The notes: generated by a model not told the origin, from the letters alone. A stretch of DNA of 64,000 nt from CAZBXE01 sp964496125 (GCA_964496125.1 CAZBXE010000001.1:124001-188000); one strand, 5' to 3'. Positions 1 through 9,105 are shown, numbered from the stretch's first letter. Numbers and translations: made by a program.

Positions 1-736
1 TTCTGTAGAGGGAAGGAAAAAATTTCTCAATACGCAGGTAAGTGCTTTGTATAAGGCGGCTTAGAATTGGTTCTAGAGCATGCGGAGGATCTTCTGTGAC
101 TTGCGGCGCAACTGATAAATGGGGTATGTTTCTTGCGTTTTTGATGGTTGTCAGTTCGAGAGGTACTGAGGTGTCATTTTGGATTCCCATCTTTTCAAGC
201 AGAAGCGCGCTTATGAAGGGATGATGTGCGTTCATAGAAGACCAAAAGGGACTTAGCATAAGATCAAATTCACCAGCCGGGTTTTGGTTCTCTCCCAGAA
301 GTTGTATCGAAAGAGAAACGACTTTGATGTAAGCTTTTTTTACCTCATGAGCTATCAGTTGCTCGATTGTCTTGCAGTCTTCTAGAAGCGGGGGAGTAAC
401 GTAGAGAATCATCGGGAGATTGCGATCGATGGCTTCCTCTACGAGATTTGCAAGAACGTGTAGGGTGTCGGGGAGGTGCTTTCCTGTTTGTTCATGCACA
501 ACGGACGCCTCGAGCAGCATGCCTTTGATGTCATATTGGAGAGCGGGAAGCTCTGGATCTTGAGGATTTTCTCTAGTATCTGCAATCCAGACCAGAGGCA
601 GTGGGGTGTTTCGTAGAGGGTAATGAGGCCAGGTTTTCGAAAGCTCGTAAGCGATTTTCGTTAGGTTGATGGCAGGCTGTTTTTCTATGTATTGTGTGGA
701 GAGTGTTTGTTTGGCATTGATAGTTGGGGACGACAT
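1..736 (-). CDS. Hypothetical protein, 3' end outside the window
   Basis: The minus strand is open without a stop from an ATG at 736 to the left window edge, giving 245 visible residues starting MSSPTINAKQ; the C-terminus is missing. A GAGGA sequence lies about 12 bases before the ATG. The translation is soluble, of mixed composition, with no signal peptide or membrane segment and no motif I recognise. A conserved-looking stretch reads LPMILYVTPPLLEDC. It is transcribed away from recR with a 228-base gap. Coding is supported by the long open frame and sensible composition; function is unknown. Confidence 0.7.
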   Translation of the reverse strand, partial: MSSPTINAKQTLSTQYIEKQPAINLTKIAYELSKTWPHYPLRNTPLPLVWIADTRENPQDPELPALQYDIKGMLLEASVVHEQTGKHLPDTLHVLANLVEEAIDRNLPMILYVTPPLLEDCKTIEQLIAHEVKKAYIKVVSLSIQLLGENQNPAGEFDLMLSPFWSSMNAHHPFISALLLEKMGIQNDTSVPLELTTIKNARNIPHLSVAPQVTEDPPHALEPILSRLIQSTYLRIEKFFPSLYR

Positions 737-842
737 GCTTCGGAGAGTCCTCTTTTCTAAAAATTAGAAATCAGTATTGATGACGGGAAAGTTGTTGTCA
801 ACATGAGTTTAATTTGAAGGAGAGGAACTATGCATAAATAAC

Positions 843-900
843 TGAAAAATTGAAAGTGCCTCCTTGGTATATTTCCGAATTTCCAATTTGTTTGGGTGTG
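843..900 (+). repeat. Partial copy of the 38.7-kb inverted-repeat element
   Basis: This stretch, in the gap between the first gene and recR, aligns by eye at roughly three quarters identity with the right half of the imperfect inverted repeat at 38772-38829. Shared blocks include AAAAATTGA, GCCTCCTTGG, TTTCCAATT and TTTG. It looks like a decayed end of the same small non-coding mobile element. The remainder of 737-964 holds nothing else I can identify. Confidence 0.5.
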
Positions 901-964
901 TTCCGAGCTTTTTAGTTCGTTTGGGTATAAAACTGCCGGAAGCAAATCTGCAGAATGACAAGTT

Positions 965-1561
965 TTAGAACTGGTTGCGGGCGGCAAGGGCTTTGGCAAG
1001 TGTGCCGCCGTCCACATACGCAAAAGTACTTCCCATTGGAAGACCGAAAGCTAGGCGTGAGAGAATAATGCCTCTATCTTGCAATGCCTCTTTCAGATAG
1101 AGAGCTGTTGCATCTCCTTCCAAAGTAGAGTCTAAGGCTATGATCACCTCTTCGATCTTTTCGCTTTCAAGGCGGGATAGAATCTTGCGGAGTGGAAGGG
1201 TTTCTGCTGTCCTTCCCGTAAGAGGAGAGAGAAGAGAGCCTAGCACAAAGTAGTGGCCTTGGTACTCTTTTGTTTCCTCAATGGCAAACACGTCTTTAGG
1301 TGAGGCCACAATGCAGAGAGTTTTTCCATTTCTTTTAGAGGATGAGCAAAAGCCACAGCTCTCGTCGTCTTGAAGGCAGCCGCACGTTTCGCAGATGCGG
1401 ATTAACTTTCTTACCTGTGAAACAACATCTCCAAAATGAGATGTCTTTTCTTCAGACCAACCTAAAATTTCAAAAGCAAATCTTTCTGCTGTTTTTTTAC
1501 CTACACCCGGAAGTTGTTTCAAGACTTCCACAAGTTTTTGCAAGTGTGATGGATATTTCAT
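965..1561 (-). CDS. recR: Recombination mediator protein RecR
   Basis: RecR works with RecF/RecO to load RecA on SSB-coated single-stranded DNA at gaps. The protein shows the family order: an N-terminal helix-hairpin-helix (KQLPGVGKKTAERFAFEIL), a four-cysteine zinc site (CETCGC...CGFC), then a Toprim domain (LCIVASPKDVFAIEETKEY, LGSLLSPLTG). At 198 residues it has the usual length. The ATG at 1561 starts MKYPSHLQKL, the typical RecR N-terminus; an upstream in-frame TTG would add six residues with no support. It stands alone between unrelated genes. Confidence 0.95.
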   Translation of the reverse strand: MKYPSHLQKLVEVLKQLPGVGKKTAERFAFEILGWSEEKTSHFGDVVSQVRKLIRICETCGCLQDDESCGFCSSSKRNGKTLCIVASPKDVFAIEETKEYQGHYFVLGSLLSPLTGRTAETLPLRKILSRLESEKIEEVIIALDSTLEGDATALYLKEALQDRGIILSRLAFGLPMGSTFAYVDGGTLAKALAARNQF

Positions 1562-1770
1562 ATAGAGAAAGGATAACAAGGGGATTTACTTTCGTCAACA
1601 GGGAAGAAAAGAGGGGGAGATCTTTTGATCAAAACCTGTTGCTAAAACCTTTTGAAAGCGGTTTTCAAAAAAAACAGGGAACAAGAAAAATTTTTCTTAT
1701 GCAAAATCAAGTATCTTGGTAAGATAATTTTTTCTTTGACTCGAAACCGCGTTATAAAGGAGAGAATCGT

Positions 1771-3732
1771 ATGACAAATCCAGTTGTTAGAGGACTAATC
1801 AAGTCTTCGATCGAAGGAGCGGGCCCATGGTGCCATAGTGCATCACGTTTCACAAAAGGGCAAGCAAAACATGATCATGTCAAGTGTGAGTTTGTTCCAA
1901 AAGCTCTTTGGAAGTATGGTCTTGAAAGGGCTGCAGCTCTACGTGATTCTGAGCAAATCTCAGAAGAAGAATATCACAAGCTCGTTGCTCACTGTCACAG
2001 TAAATTGGGGGGAGAAACAGAAGCGACAAGCTCTACAATAACAACTCTCACATCAACTGAAGACAAGATCAGACAAGATCGTTTTAATGCCTCTTCAGCA
2101 AAGCTTGCTCAAGAAAGAACTGCTCCTTTTACAAAAACGCCAGTTGCCGAGTCCACAAGAGAGTATAACGCTAGTTTTAGTTTGCAGCCAACAAGTGTGG
2201 ATTATGGAGTTGGGCGCTCATTCGGAGGATCTTACATAGCTACGCACCTGATACCAACAGCGCACTACGTAGGAGCACCCGTTGTGTCGGGTTTCGTGCC
2301 TTACTTTGCATCTAACTGGATTCACGATGCATGGAACCGTTTCCCAGGGCTTCCTGGATGGGGAAATGCACATGCGCCTGCCTTATCTTTGCAGTCTTAC
2401 TCGTATCCACCGGCATATCCTAGATTGCCTTATCCACCTTACCCACTTCCGCAATCTTATCCTCGATTTCCCCACTACCCGATTCCAGCGCCCTACCCCT
2501 GGCCACTGCCACATCCAAGTATCCCTGTACCACAGCAACCGTATCCCTGGCCTATGCCTCAGCCACAAAACCCAGCACCGATTCCGGTCCCGCAACCTCA
2601 GGGACCCGCATCTCAGGTAGATAAACTTCCCACACCTATTCCTGCAGAACGAATCACAAAACCGAAGATTAGGATTTTTGACTGCGTTGGAGGCACAAAC
2701 AAGAATAACGCTCAAGAAATTGACATTACTAATCCTCCCGCTGAGCTCGTACAGCAGGTGCAGCATATCTTGGAAACACAAACAGCCCTCCATACAATGC
2801 TTGCTGATACCTATGGTATCAACAGCTGGGACAATAAAGGAGGCGAGTATCACAACTATATCAGGTTTGATAAAAATATGTTAAACGCCTTCTGGGATGG
2901 ACAGGAGATGATCTATGGGGCGCCTAAACAGGCTGGTGATGACGGAAGGCCTGCAGACATGACAGAAGATGATGTCCAAGCTCACGAGTTGCACCATTCA
3001 CTAAACTCCCTTCATTACAAGAATGATTCTGGAGCCATTGAAGAACATAACGCAGACGTGGGATCCTTCATTACAATGCACCGTAAGGCAAAAATCCGAA
3101 AACCAATAGATGCGCCCGAAACCGCATGGATGCTTGGTAACGGGATTATCAAAGACCTAGAGACCATGGTACAGTGCATTCGAAGAGCAGATAAACCAGG
3201 ATTTGCTTCCAAGTTTGATATTCAAGAGCTTGGAAACATAAATGGCAAGCCACACATCAACGCTGTCCGAGCGAATGCAAACAATCAGAACGCGCAAGGG
3301 GATAATGGAGGTGTGCATATCTTCTCAGGTCTAGGAACATATGTCTTCTACTTAACTGCCATCGCTTTTGATGAGCCCATCTACTACGATGCAGAAACAA
3401 GTAGCGGAGGAAGATTGGCAAAACTTTGGTATATCACGAAAGGTAGCGCCAAGTTGTCTCGAGATACAACTTGGGAAAGCTATGCGAACACACTAGTTGC
3501 TATCGCAAGAGAAGTTGGCTATAACGATATAGCCGATAAATTAGTGCAAAACTGGAAGATAGTTGGGATTACCATACAGGAACAAGCCCGCCTTCAAGCC
3601 GAATCAGCCTGGCAAGAACCAACGTGGTCGGAACCAACGTGGTCGGAACCAACGAGGTTACAAGCAGCGCAACAGGCCCCCTACGTTTATAGAAGACATG
3701 TTTCCTCTCCTGGAAATTGGATGAGAGTATAA
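1771..3732 (+). CDS. Thermolysin-like (M4) metallopeptidase with Pro/Tyr-rich linker, candidate secreted effector
   Basis: The C-terminal half carries the M4 zinc-protease signature: HELHH at residues 405-409 (zinc ligands H405 and H409, catalytic E406), the downstream glutamate in SGAIEEHNAD (E425) and the active-site block GGVHIFSG with H516, matching thermolysin GGVHINSG. The HELHH-to-Glu spacing is four residues shorter than in thermolysin. No signal peptide or propeptide precedes it; instead there is an N-terminal soluble region and a strongly Pro/Tyr-rich stretch at about residues 211-290. The C-terminus has tandem (S)EPTW repeats near 3616-3660. AAGGAG lies just before the ATG. Lack of a Sec signal plus host-like low-complexity sequence suggests a type III effector, which is inference. 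Confidence 0.8.
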   Translation: MTNPVVRGLIKSSIEGAGPWCHSASRFTKGQAKHDHVKCEFVPKALWKYGLERAAALRDSEQISEEEYHKLVAHCHSKLGGETEATSSTITTLTSTEDKIRQDRFNASSAKLAQERTAPFTKTPVAESTREYNASFSLQPTSVDYGVGRSFGGSYIATHLIPTAHYVGAPVVSGFVPYFASNWIHDAWNRFPGLPGWGNAHAPALSLQSYSYPPAYPRLPYPPYPLPQSYPRFPHYPIPAPYPWPLPHPSIPVPQQPYPWPMPQPQNPAPIPVPQPQGPASQVDKLPTPIPAERITKPKIRIFDCVGGTNKNNAQEIDITNPPAELVQQVQHILETQTALHTMLADTYGINSWDNKGGEYHNYIRFDKNMLNAFWDGQEMIYGAPKQAGDDGRPADMTEDDVQAHELHHSLNSLHYKNDSGAIEEHNADVGSFITMHRKAKIRKPIDAPETAWMLGNGIIKDLETMVQCIRRADKPGFASKFDIQELGNINGKPHINAVRANANNQNAQGDNGGVHIFSGLGTYVFYLTAIAFDEPIYYDAETSSGGRLAKLWYITKGSAKLSRDTTWESYANTLVAIAREVGYNDIADKLVQNWKIVGITIQEQARLQAESAWQEPTWSEPTWSEPTRLQAAQQAPYVYRRHVSSPGNWMRV

Positions 3733-3740
3733 GATAGCAC

Positions 3741-3767
3741 GGGCATAGCGCAAAGTGCACTATGCCC
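3741..3767 (+). terminator. Hairpin after the M4 protease gene
   Basis: GGGCATAG (3741-3748) pairs with CTATGCCC (3760-3767), with a further short GCA/TGC stem inside. The hairpin starts 8 bases after the stop codon but is followed by only a weak T-run (AACTTTCCC), so it may be a poor terminator or an mRNA-stabilising end. Confidence 0.5.
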
Positions 3768-3776
3768 AACTTTCCC

Positions 3777-3805
3777 TTGCGAGAAACAAAAAGGTTTGGT
3801 ATAAG
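3777..3805 (+). promoter_or_regulatory. Sigma-70-type promoter for the tRNA pair
   Basis: TTGCGA (3777-3782), a 17-base spacer and TATAAG (3800-3805) form a good housekeeping promoter. The expected start near 3812 lies just before the mature 5' end of tRNA-Thr at 3820. Confidence 0.6.
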
Positions 3806-3819
3806 TTTTATTTCGATTT

Positions 3820-3892
<73 letters not shown>

Positions 3893-3906
3893 CCATTTTC
3901 CTTTCA

Positions 3907-3989
3907 GGGGGTGTCGCATAGCGGCCAATTGCTTCGGACTGTAAATCCGACGACTCCGGTCTACGCTGGTTCGAATCCAGCCGCCCCCA
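3907..3989 (+). tRNA. tRNA-Tyr (anticodon GTA)
   Basis: A class II tRNA of 83 bases. The acceptor GGGGGTG (3907-3913) pairs with CGCCCCC (3982-3988). The GTA anticodon is at 3941-3943 in the loop CTGTAAA, followed by a long variable arm and a T-arm containing GGTTCGAATCC. It probably shares the promoter of tRNA-Thr. Confidence 0.95.
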
Positions 3990-4006
3990 GTTTTTTTGGA
4001 GTGAGA

Positions 4007-4693
4007 TTGTTCGAAACGGCTCCGTTTCTTGTTCTTATCCTTCTAGTAGCGATACATCTTTTTGCTTGTAAAGCCGAACTCTTTGGTTGGCTCTGGCATG
4101 GAAGGTTTCTTTCGTTTGCCTCGGGGATCTCATTTGCTTATGTCTTTGTAGATCTATTGCCTGCTTTAGAAAAAAGGCAGCCCGTCCTTAAAGAAGCCTT
4201 CCATGGCGTAATCCCTTATCTCGATTTACATGCGTATGTCATGGCTCTTTTTGGGGTTCTTTTTTATTACGGGCTGCATACGCAAACACCTTCCCTTAGA
4301 AATTTTTGGCTCTCCCTATCAGGTTATCTTCTTTTTAACTTTTTAGTAGGCGCAAGCTTGTCAGATGGGACAAGTCCTGATATTCAACCCCTCTACCTTT
4401 TTGCGATCGCCATGGGGATGCACTACTTTATTCATGACCATATGGCAAGTCTCAGTTACCCAAACCTCTATCAAGCAAAAGTGCGCTTTTATTTGATTGG
4501 AGCGCTTTTTGCTGGATACTTCATAGGGGGAGTGATCCATATCCCGGAAACTGTGGAAGCTATTTTAGTTTCGTTTGTTGCCGGAGGCATGATTTTAAAT
4601 GCTCTTGGCTACGAACTACCCAAACGAGAACAAATTGGTTACGCCTTTTTTGTTCTTGGTTCCCTTTCTTACACAGCTCTTCTTCTCAGATAA
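4007..4693 (+). CDS. Polytopic membrane protein, weakly ZIP-like
   Basis: A hydrophobic protein of about 228 residues with roughly seven membrane segments. The block RFLSFASGISFAYVFVDLLP and a later HYFIHDH recall ZIP-type metal transporters, but the match is too weak to name it. The frame is open back into tRNA-Tyr, so the start must lie after 3989. I chose TTG at 4007 because GGAG sits 5 bases before it; GTG at 4001 is the alternative. The last 183 bases of this gene are duplicated downstream at 4870-5054. Confidence 0.65.
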   Translation: MFETAPFLVLILLVAIHLFACKAELFGWLWHGRFLSFASGISFAYVFVDLLPALEKRQPVLKEAFHGVIPYLDLHAYVMALFGVLFYYGLHTQTPSLRNFWLSLSGYLLFNFLVGASLSDGTSPDIQPLYLFAIAMGMHYFIHDHMASLSYPNLYQAKVRFYLIGALFAGYFIGGVIHIPETVEAILVSFVAGGMILNALGYELPKREQIGYAFFVLGSLSYTALLLR

Positions 4694-4720
4694 TGTTGGG
4701 AGTATGCCAAGGAGGCGTTC

Positions 4721-4869
4721 TCAGTAGATAGGTTTTTGCCATCTAACGGAGGCAATAGGTTGACCTTTCGACAGAGCTTCCACGGAAAAAATTAAGGCAA
4801 TGCTCGGCATCAGTGAATGATATTTCGCAAGGTGGCTTTCTAAAGCAGGAAATAAGTCTTCTTTTCTTA
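4721..4869 (-). pseudogene. Possible DUF3987-type gene remnant
   Basis: The minus-strand frame here reads RKEDLFPALESHLAKYHSLM followed by PSIALIFSVEALSKGQ, ending at a stop after WQKPIY. The KY.SLMP..AL pattern resembles the C-terminal region of DUF3987/YfjI-like proteins encoded by phages and integrative elements. The rest of the gene is absent and the fragment runs straight into duplicated sequence from a neighbouring gene, so it looks like mobile-DNA debris. The family name is from memory of the pattern. Confidence 0.35.
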
Positions 4870-5054
4870 ATTGGAGCGCTTTTTGCTGGATATTTCTCAT
4901 AGGGCGAGTGATCCATGTCCCGGAAACTGTGGAAGCTATTTTAGTATCGTTTGTTGCCGGAGGCATGATTTTACATGCTCTTGGCAACGAACTACCCAAA
5001 CGAGAACAAATTGGTTACGCCTTTTTCGTTCTAGGTTCCCTTTCTTACACAGCT
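4870..5054 (+). repeat. Frameshifted partial duplication of the upstream membrane-protein gene
   Basis: This segment repeats 4496-4678, the 3' part of the preceding gene, with only about ten differences. It includes a two-base insertion (TTTCTCATA against CTTCATA) that shifts the frame. It ends three bases before the stop codon of the convergent amidase gene. High identity implies a recent event. Together with the remnant at 4721-4869 it fills the whole 363-base gap. Confidence 0.85.
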
Positions 5055-5056
5055 TG

Positions 5057-6139
5057 CTAGCGAAGAGATTTTGTAACATCAACGGGTCTGCTCGGAGTTG
5101 CCATAGCCACTGGTTTAAACTTCGCTCCCTTTGAAAAGTTGAGCTGTTTTAGGTCAACTAGTCGCAAAGCTTGGTTGTCATAAGTTCTAAAATAGAGCTT
5201 TTTATTTGTAAGGTCTTTAATCACAAGCCATTGTGTGAAGTCTGCGTCATCGGGCTTATCTCCTAGCACAGGGCCGATAGGAATATCTACAGTGTTAAAA
5301 AGGTGCTCCGCTACATTCACAGCTTCGATAGCTGTTTTAGGGGTTTTTGCGCATTGTCTTATGTAAGCTAAACGTACAAAGCGCGAAGCGGGCATCCAAT
5401 CTCCTGGCAAACCAAGAAGGCCATTGCCATGGCCGTAGAACTGGAGCGTTTCTCCTTGAAAATCCACAGGCGCTCCGTTTGTAGACGGAACCAGTTTTGT
5501 GTAATTGCGAAGGTTGTCTCTATGCCAGGCAAAAGGAGGATAATTGGTTAACACTGCAATTGGGTTATCATAGACCTTCTGCTCTCCGTTAAGAAATTCA
5601 ACGACAAGGCTTTTGCCTGTGACATCATGCATAGCAAAGTGAAGAGGAGGGACCATTCCCATTTGGGGCACACTTTTTGCCCACACAATAACCTGGGGTA
5701 GCGCTGCCTTCACTTCCTCTATTGTGGCAAAATTCCCAAGCACCCAGGCGCCAAAGAGCTCTAAGCTTAAGGCTTTATCTTCTTGTTCACTTGTCACTTG
5801 TTGATATTCAGTTGTGGGGAGCCAGAGCCCTCCAATAGATAGCCCTTTTTCATTCATTCCATCAGAGGGAGCGTTTATGCCCAAACAGTCTATCCCTACA
5901 TAACCATACTTAGAAGTCCAACTAAGACCCTTTCGCCCGCCAGGTGCTTCGCTTTGGATCATTTCACCTCTTCCAGAGCCAAGGAGGGTAGAAAAGAGCG
6001 GTTTTGCAAATTCCATTGATCTTGCATTGATCATACTTTTATCTAGAGCTTGGATCAACACGTCCCCACATCCAAAGAGGGCGGCAACAGGGGCGCACAG
6101 GGCTAATGTGGCTAAGACATACATACATCGAGACTGCAT
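5057..6139 (-). CDS. Choloylglycine hydrolase / penicillin V acylase-like Ntn amidase
   Basis: An exported 360-residue protein of the linear amide C-N hydrolase (Ntn) family. A signal-like N-terminus (MQSRCMYVLATLALCAPVAA) precedes C24, the likely N-terminal nucleophile, followed by the family features NARSMEF, DGMNEKGLSIGGLWLP and NYPPFAWHRDNLRNY. The substrate cannot be read from sequence; family members cleave bile-salt amides, N-acyl-homoserine lactones or penicillin V. GAGGT lies six bases before the ATG at 6139. It is transcribed convergently toward the debris region at 4.7-5.05 kb. Confidence 0.85.
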   Translation of the reverse strand: MQSRCMYVLATLALCAPVAALFGCGDVLIQALDKSMINARSMEFAKPLFSTLLGSGRGEMIQSEAPGGRKGLSWTSKYGYVGIDCLGINAPSDGMNEKGLSIGGLWLPTTEYQQVTSEQEDKALSLELFGAWVLGNFATIEEVKAALPQVIVWAKSVPQMGMVPPLHFAMHDVTGKSLVVEFLNGEQKVYDNPIAVLTNYPPFAWHRDNLRNYTKLVPSTNGAPVDFQGETLQFYGHGNGLLGLPGDWMPASRFVRLAYIRQCAKTPKTAIEAVNVAEHLFNTVDIPIGPVLGDKPDDADFTQWLVIKDLTNKKLYFRTYDNQALRLVDLKQLNFSKGAKFKPVAMATPSRPVDVTKSLR

Positions 6140-6259
6140 AGGGTTACCTCACTTTTAGCATGATTGTCAAAAGAGAATCAATTATTTGCAAGGATCTTTT
6201 GTAGTTACAGAGTCAAAATTTTACTTGAATTTTTAAACTACGAGGCCTAGACTTATATT

Positions 6260-6955
6260 ATGACTGAGCTGTTTGTGATCTTATTTCCGATCCTAATAGC
6301 CGACATCATCAACCCTATTTTGTTTGCTGGGGTGGTGTATTGTTTGGGCTCTGAACGTCCCAATACGCACACGCTCCTTCTATTACTTGGATCTTTTGTC
6401 GTATACCTAACAGTGGGGGTGATGCTCGGTTTAGGGTTTGAGTTTTTCCTAGATTGGTTCCGCATACCTCGGGCGTATGAATATGGAATTGAGTTTGTGG
6501 TAGTTCTCTTACTGCTCTACGCGGCCTATCATCAATATCAGTCGAAAGGCACTGAACACGAGGAGGTTGTTAAGAAGGGTACCAAAATGACTAAATGGAG
6601 CTCTTTTGTTTTGGGGATCAAGCTAGACTTGATTGCTTTGCCTTTAGCAGCTCCCTATCTTGTCTGGATTGATCAACTGCTTAGAGCTGACATTAGCTAT
6701 TTTACCATTTTTCTTTTTCTCTTGCTTTACAATATTTTATACCTTCTGCCCTTTGCAGCAATGATTCTGGTACGCCTTATTTATAAAGAGGAAAGCCGGA
6801 AGATGTTGCAGAACATAAACCGTTGGCTTTATGTGACAAGCGAAAAATACCTTCCTCTTTTGTATCTTATTTTGGCACTGATTCTTTTTGAGGATATCTT
6901 TAGCTATTTTGTTGGTTATCGTCCTTACTCGTACCTCTCCCTCATGCACCCTTAG
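6260..6955 (+). CDS. GAP/LysE-like membrane protein
   Basis: A 231-residue polytopic membrane protein with about six hydrophobic segments, starting MTELFVILFPILIADIINP. The N-terminal arrangement and the second-half LGIKLDLIALPLAAPYLVW resemble GAP-family (Sap, LysE-superfamily) transporters, but the assignment rests on overall pattern. A short hydrophilic loop (YQSKGTEHEEVVKKGTK) separates the two halves. No clear ribosome-binding site is visible. It is followed after 29 bases by the mechanosensitive-channel gene in the same direction, so the two may be co-transcribed. Confidence 0.6.
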   Translation: MTELFVILFPILIADIINPILFAGVVYCLGSERPNTHTLLLLLGSFVVYLTVGVMLGLGFEFFLDWFRIPRAYEYGIEFVVVLLLLYAAYHQYQSKGTEHEEVVKKGTKMTKWSSFVLGIKLDLIALPLAAPYLVWIDQLLRADISYFTIFLFLLLYNILYLLPFAAMILVRLIYKEESRKMLQNINRWLYVTSEKYLPLLYLILALILFEDIFSYFVGYRPYSYLSLMHP

Positions 6956-6984
6956 CCTTGGGGTAGAGGGAAATCGATAGTCTG

Positions 6985-9105
6985 ATGTATAAGACAGGTA
7001 TGGTCTTCATTAGGTTTTTGCTTGCTAGTCTCTTGTTTTGGGCCCCCGGATTTGTGGGGGCCGCTGCTGCCCCACCTCCTAAAGTAGCAGAAGCTCCTGA
7101 TCCGCTTAAGCTTAAAAGGGATTGGTGGGGTTATTTCGATGTTCCAATTGAGGAGCTGGCAGCAAGAAGCGAAAAGGCAACAAGAGCGCTCAAAAAACTA
7201 GCAGCAGGGCATACGGAAACAGAGCATGCAGAGCTCGTGCAGCTAGTCGATCTTTTTTCTTTAAATATGAGACGCTTGCTCGAAGAGAAAAAAAATGAAG
7301 GAAACTTTCCTGATACGAAGCTGCAGCTTTTAAGCGAGTATTCTCCCGCAGAGCTTCTAAAAGTAAATCGAAACTACTTTAAAACCGACAGTGACCTGAA
7401 GGACCTAAAGAAAGAGATAGAAAGAGGGCTTTCTGCAAAAGCGCAGGTGCAAAGTAAGCAGGACCAACTTTTGATCGCGTATCCGAGTGTGCCTGAAGCA
7501 ACTCTTGAAAAGCTCATTGCTGGTCTTAAGATCATGGTAAACCAAGCGGATATGCAGGCCCAAACTCTTCATCTTTCTTTTCTGCAAAAAAAACAGGAAT
7601 TTCTTGAACAGGAGAGGTTGAGATTAAAGCAGGAGTTAACAATCGCAGAGGAAAGGCTGTCCGTACATGACGTCTCCCTTGCTACGCTTAGCCAGAAGAT
7701 AAAGGAGCTAGAACAAAAGAAGGTAGATGCCACCGAAACGCTTGCTAAATTCCAAAAGCAAGTGACAGGAAAGAATGTAACCCAGCAGGAAAGCTTCTCT
7801 AACCAGGTCAAAGAAACCTCTCTCTTGATCGCAAGAGAACAAGCAAATGTGAATTTGCTTCTTGCCCAGGTTGAATGGCAGTTTGTAAACATAAAACAGG
7901 GAAGCGATAGGGGAGATATATTCTCTGCGCAAGACGCGCTTGCGGCAGCTAAAAGGCAGCTGACTGTTTCACAAGAAAGCGCTCTAAATTTGAGCATTTC
8001 TTTAGAGGAACTACAGAATAAAATTCGTGCCGAGATTGTTCAGAAACTTGACGAAAACATGCCTGAGAAAGAGCAAGTTGTTCGTAGGCTCGGCTCGGAG
8101 ATCGACCTATCGGTGGCTAAGCTGTACGAGTTGAAGCTCAGCTTGCTCGATGCAGCTTTGTATGTCGATGTTCTAGAAGGCGCTTTGCTAAGGCAAAAGA
8201 AAGCCCCCGAGATGGCGCTTCTTCTACTCACTTCTTACTTGCAAAAGGTCGTAACCTTTTTTCAAGAGTTTGGTAATACAACGCTTTTTCGCATGCAAAA
8301 TATGCCTGTGACGGTTTGGAATCTGTTGAAAGGTGTTTTTATTTTAGCTTTGGCTTTTGCTCTTGCCAAAGCATGTAGCTACCTTCTCCGAGGGCGGTTG
8401 AAAGAGTCGGGTGCGCTTGCAAAAACGACAGAGTATATCCTCGATCGTTCCCTCTATTACACAATATTATCTCTCGGTCTTCTCTTTGCCCTTGCCACGA
8501 TTGGGTTTGACTTTACAAGCCTTGCTATTATTGCCGGTGCGTTAGGCGTCGGGATTGGCTTTGGTTTGCAATCGATTGTCAACAATATCTTTTCTGGTTT
8601 TGTCATCCTGACGCAACGAAACATTAAAATTGGAGATATTGTGGAAGTAGAACCAGGTGTGGCTGGGCATGTCCATGAAATCAACTTGCAAAATACAACA
8701 GTGCGCACCTTTGATGGGATCTATCTCACTGTGCCAAACTCTAAGATTACAAGTCAGGGGATTAAAAACTGGACAAGGCGGGAGTGGATCAGGCGTTTTC
8801 GCATTCCTTTTGCCATTGCCTTAGAAGAAGACAAGGATCGGGTCCGTGGGCTTGTCATCGAAGCGGTTAAAAAACTTCCCTGCACGGTGAGTGGGCATGC
8901 CAAATTCCGGGATCCGCAAGTGTGGATGGTAGGCTTTGGAGAGAGCACTCTCAACTTAGAGCTTGTTGTGTGGACAGATCTTTCCGTTTCTTTGAAGGAA
9001 GGGACAGCATCTTCTTCGTATTTTTGGGAAATAGAGCGAGTTCTTAAAGAGAACAAGATCAAGACAGTAACCTCTTGGCGTGGAAACCTAGAACTCAAAA
9101 GTTAG
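6985..9105 (+). CDS. MscS-family mechanosensitive channel with long periplasmic coiled coil
   Basis: A 706-residue protein with a signal peptide (ending near GFVGAAAA), about 370 residues of helical, coiled-coil-prone sequence (for example RLRLKQELTIAEERL), then membrane helices from about residue 442. The MscS core lies at about 518-600: GALGVGIGFGLQSIVNN, the beta-domain NIKIGDIVEVEPGVAGHVHE and TVPNSKITSQGIKNW. The architecture is that of MscK/MscM-like channels, which release solutes on hypo-osmotic shock. The 3' end overlaps the convergent outer-membrane gene by 18 bases. Confidence 0.9.
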   Translation: MYKTGMVFIRFLLASLLFWAPGFVGAAAAPPPKVAEAPDPLKLKRDWWGYFDVPIEELAARSEKATRALKKLAAGHTETEHAELVQLVDLFSLNMRRLLEEKKNEGNFPDTKLQLLSEYSPAELLKVNRNYFKTDSDLKDLKKEIERGLSAKAQVQSKQDQLLIAYPSVPEATLEKLIAGLKIMVNQADMQAQTLHLSFLQKKQEFLEQERLRLKQELTIAEERLSVHDVSLATLSQKIKELEQKKVDATETLAKFQKQVTGKNVTQQESFSNQVKETSLLIAREQANVNLLLAQVEWQFVNIKQGSDRGDIFSAQDALAAAKRQLTVSQESALNLSISLEELQNKIRAEIVQKLDENMPEKEQVVRRLGSEIDLSVAKLYELKLSLLDAALYVDVLEGALLRQKKAPEMALLLLTSYLQKVVTFFQEFGNTTLFRMQNMPVTVWNLLKGVFILALAFALAKACSYLLRGRLKESGALAKTTEYILDRSLYYTILSLGLLFALATIGFDFTSLAIIAGALGVGIGFGLQSIVNNIFSGFVILTQRNIKIGDIVEVEPGVAGHVHEINLQNTTVRTFDGIYLTVPNSKITSQGIKNWTRREWIRRFRIPFAIALEEDKDRVRGLVIEAVKKLPCTVSGHAKFRDPQVWMVGFGESTLNLELVVWTDLSVSLKEGTASSSYFWEIERVLKENKIKTVTSWRGNLELKS

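Noticed and set aside
1342..1722. Plus-strand open frame opposite recR
   Set aside because: It is antisense to the well-supported recR gene and has no domain or ribosome-binding site.
2383..2853. Long minus-strand open frame inside the M4 protease gene
   Set aside because: It arises from the Pro-rich repeat coding on the other strand; the translation is Arg/Trp-rich low complexity.
7569..7997. Minus-strand frame with many Cys and Ser opposite the MscS gene
   Set aside because: It is a shadow of coiled-coil coding sequence; the plus-strand protein has clear family motifs.
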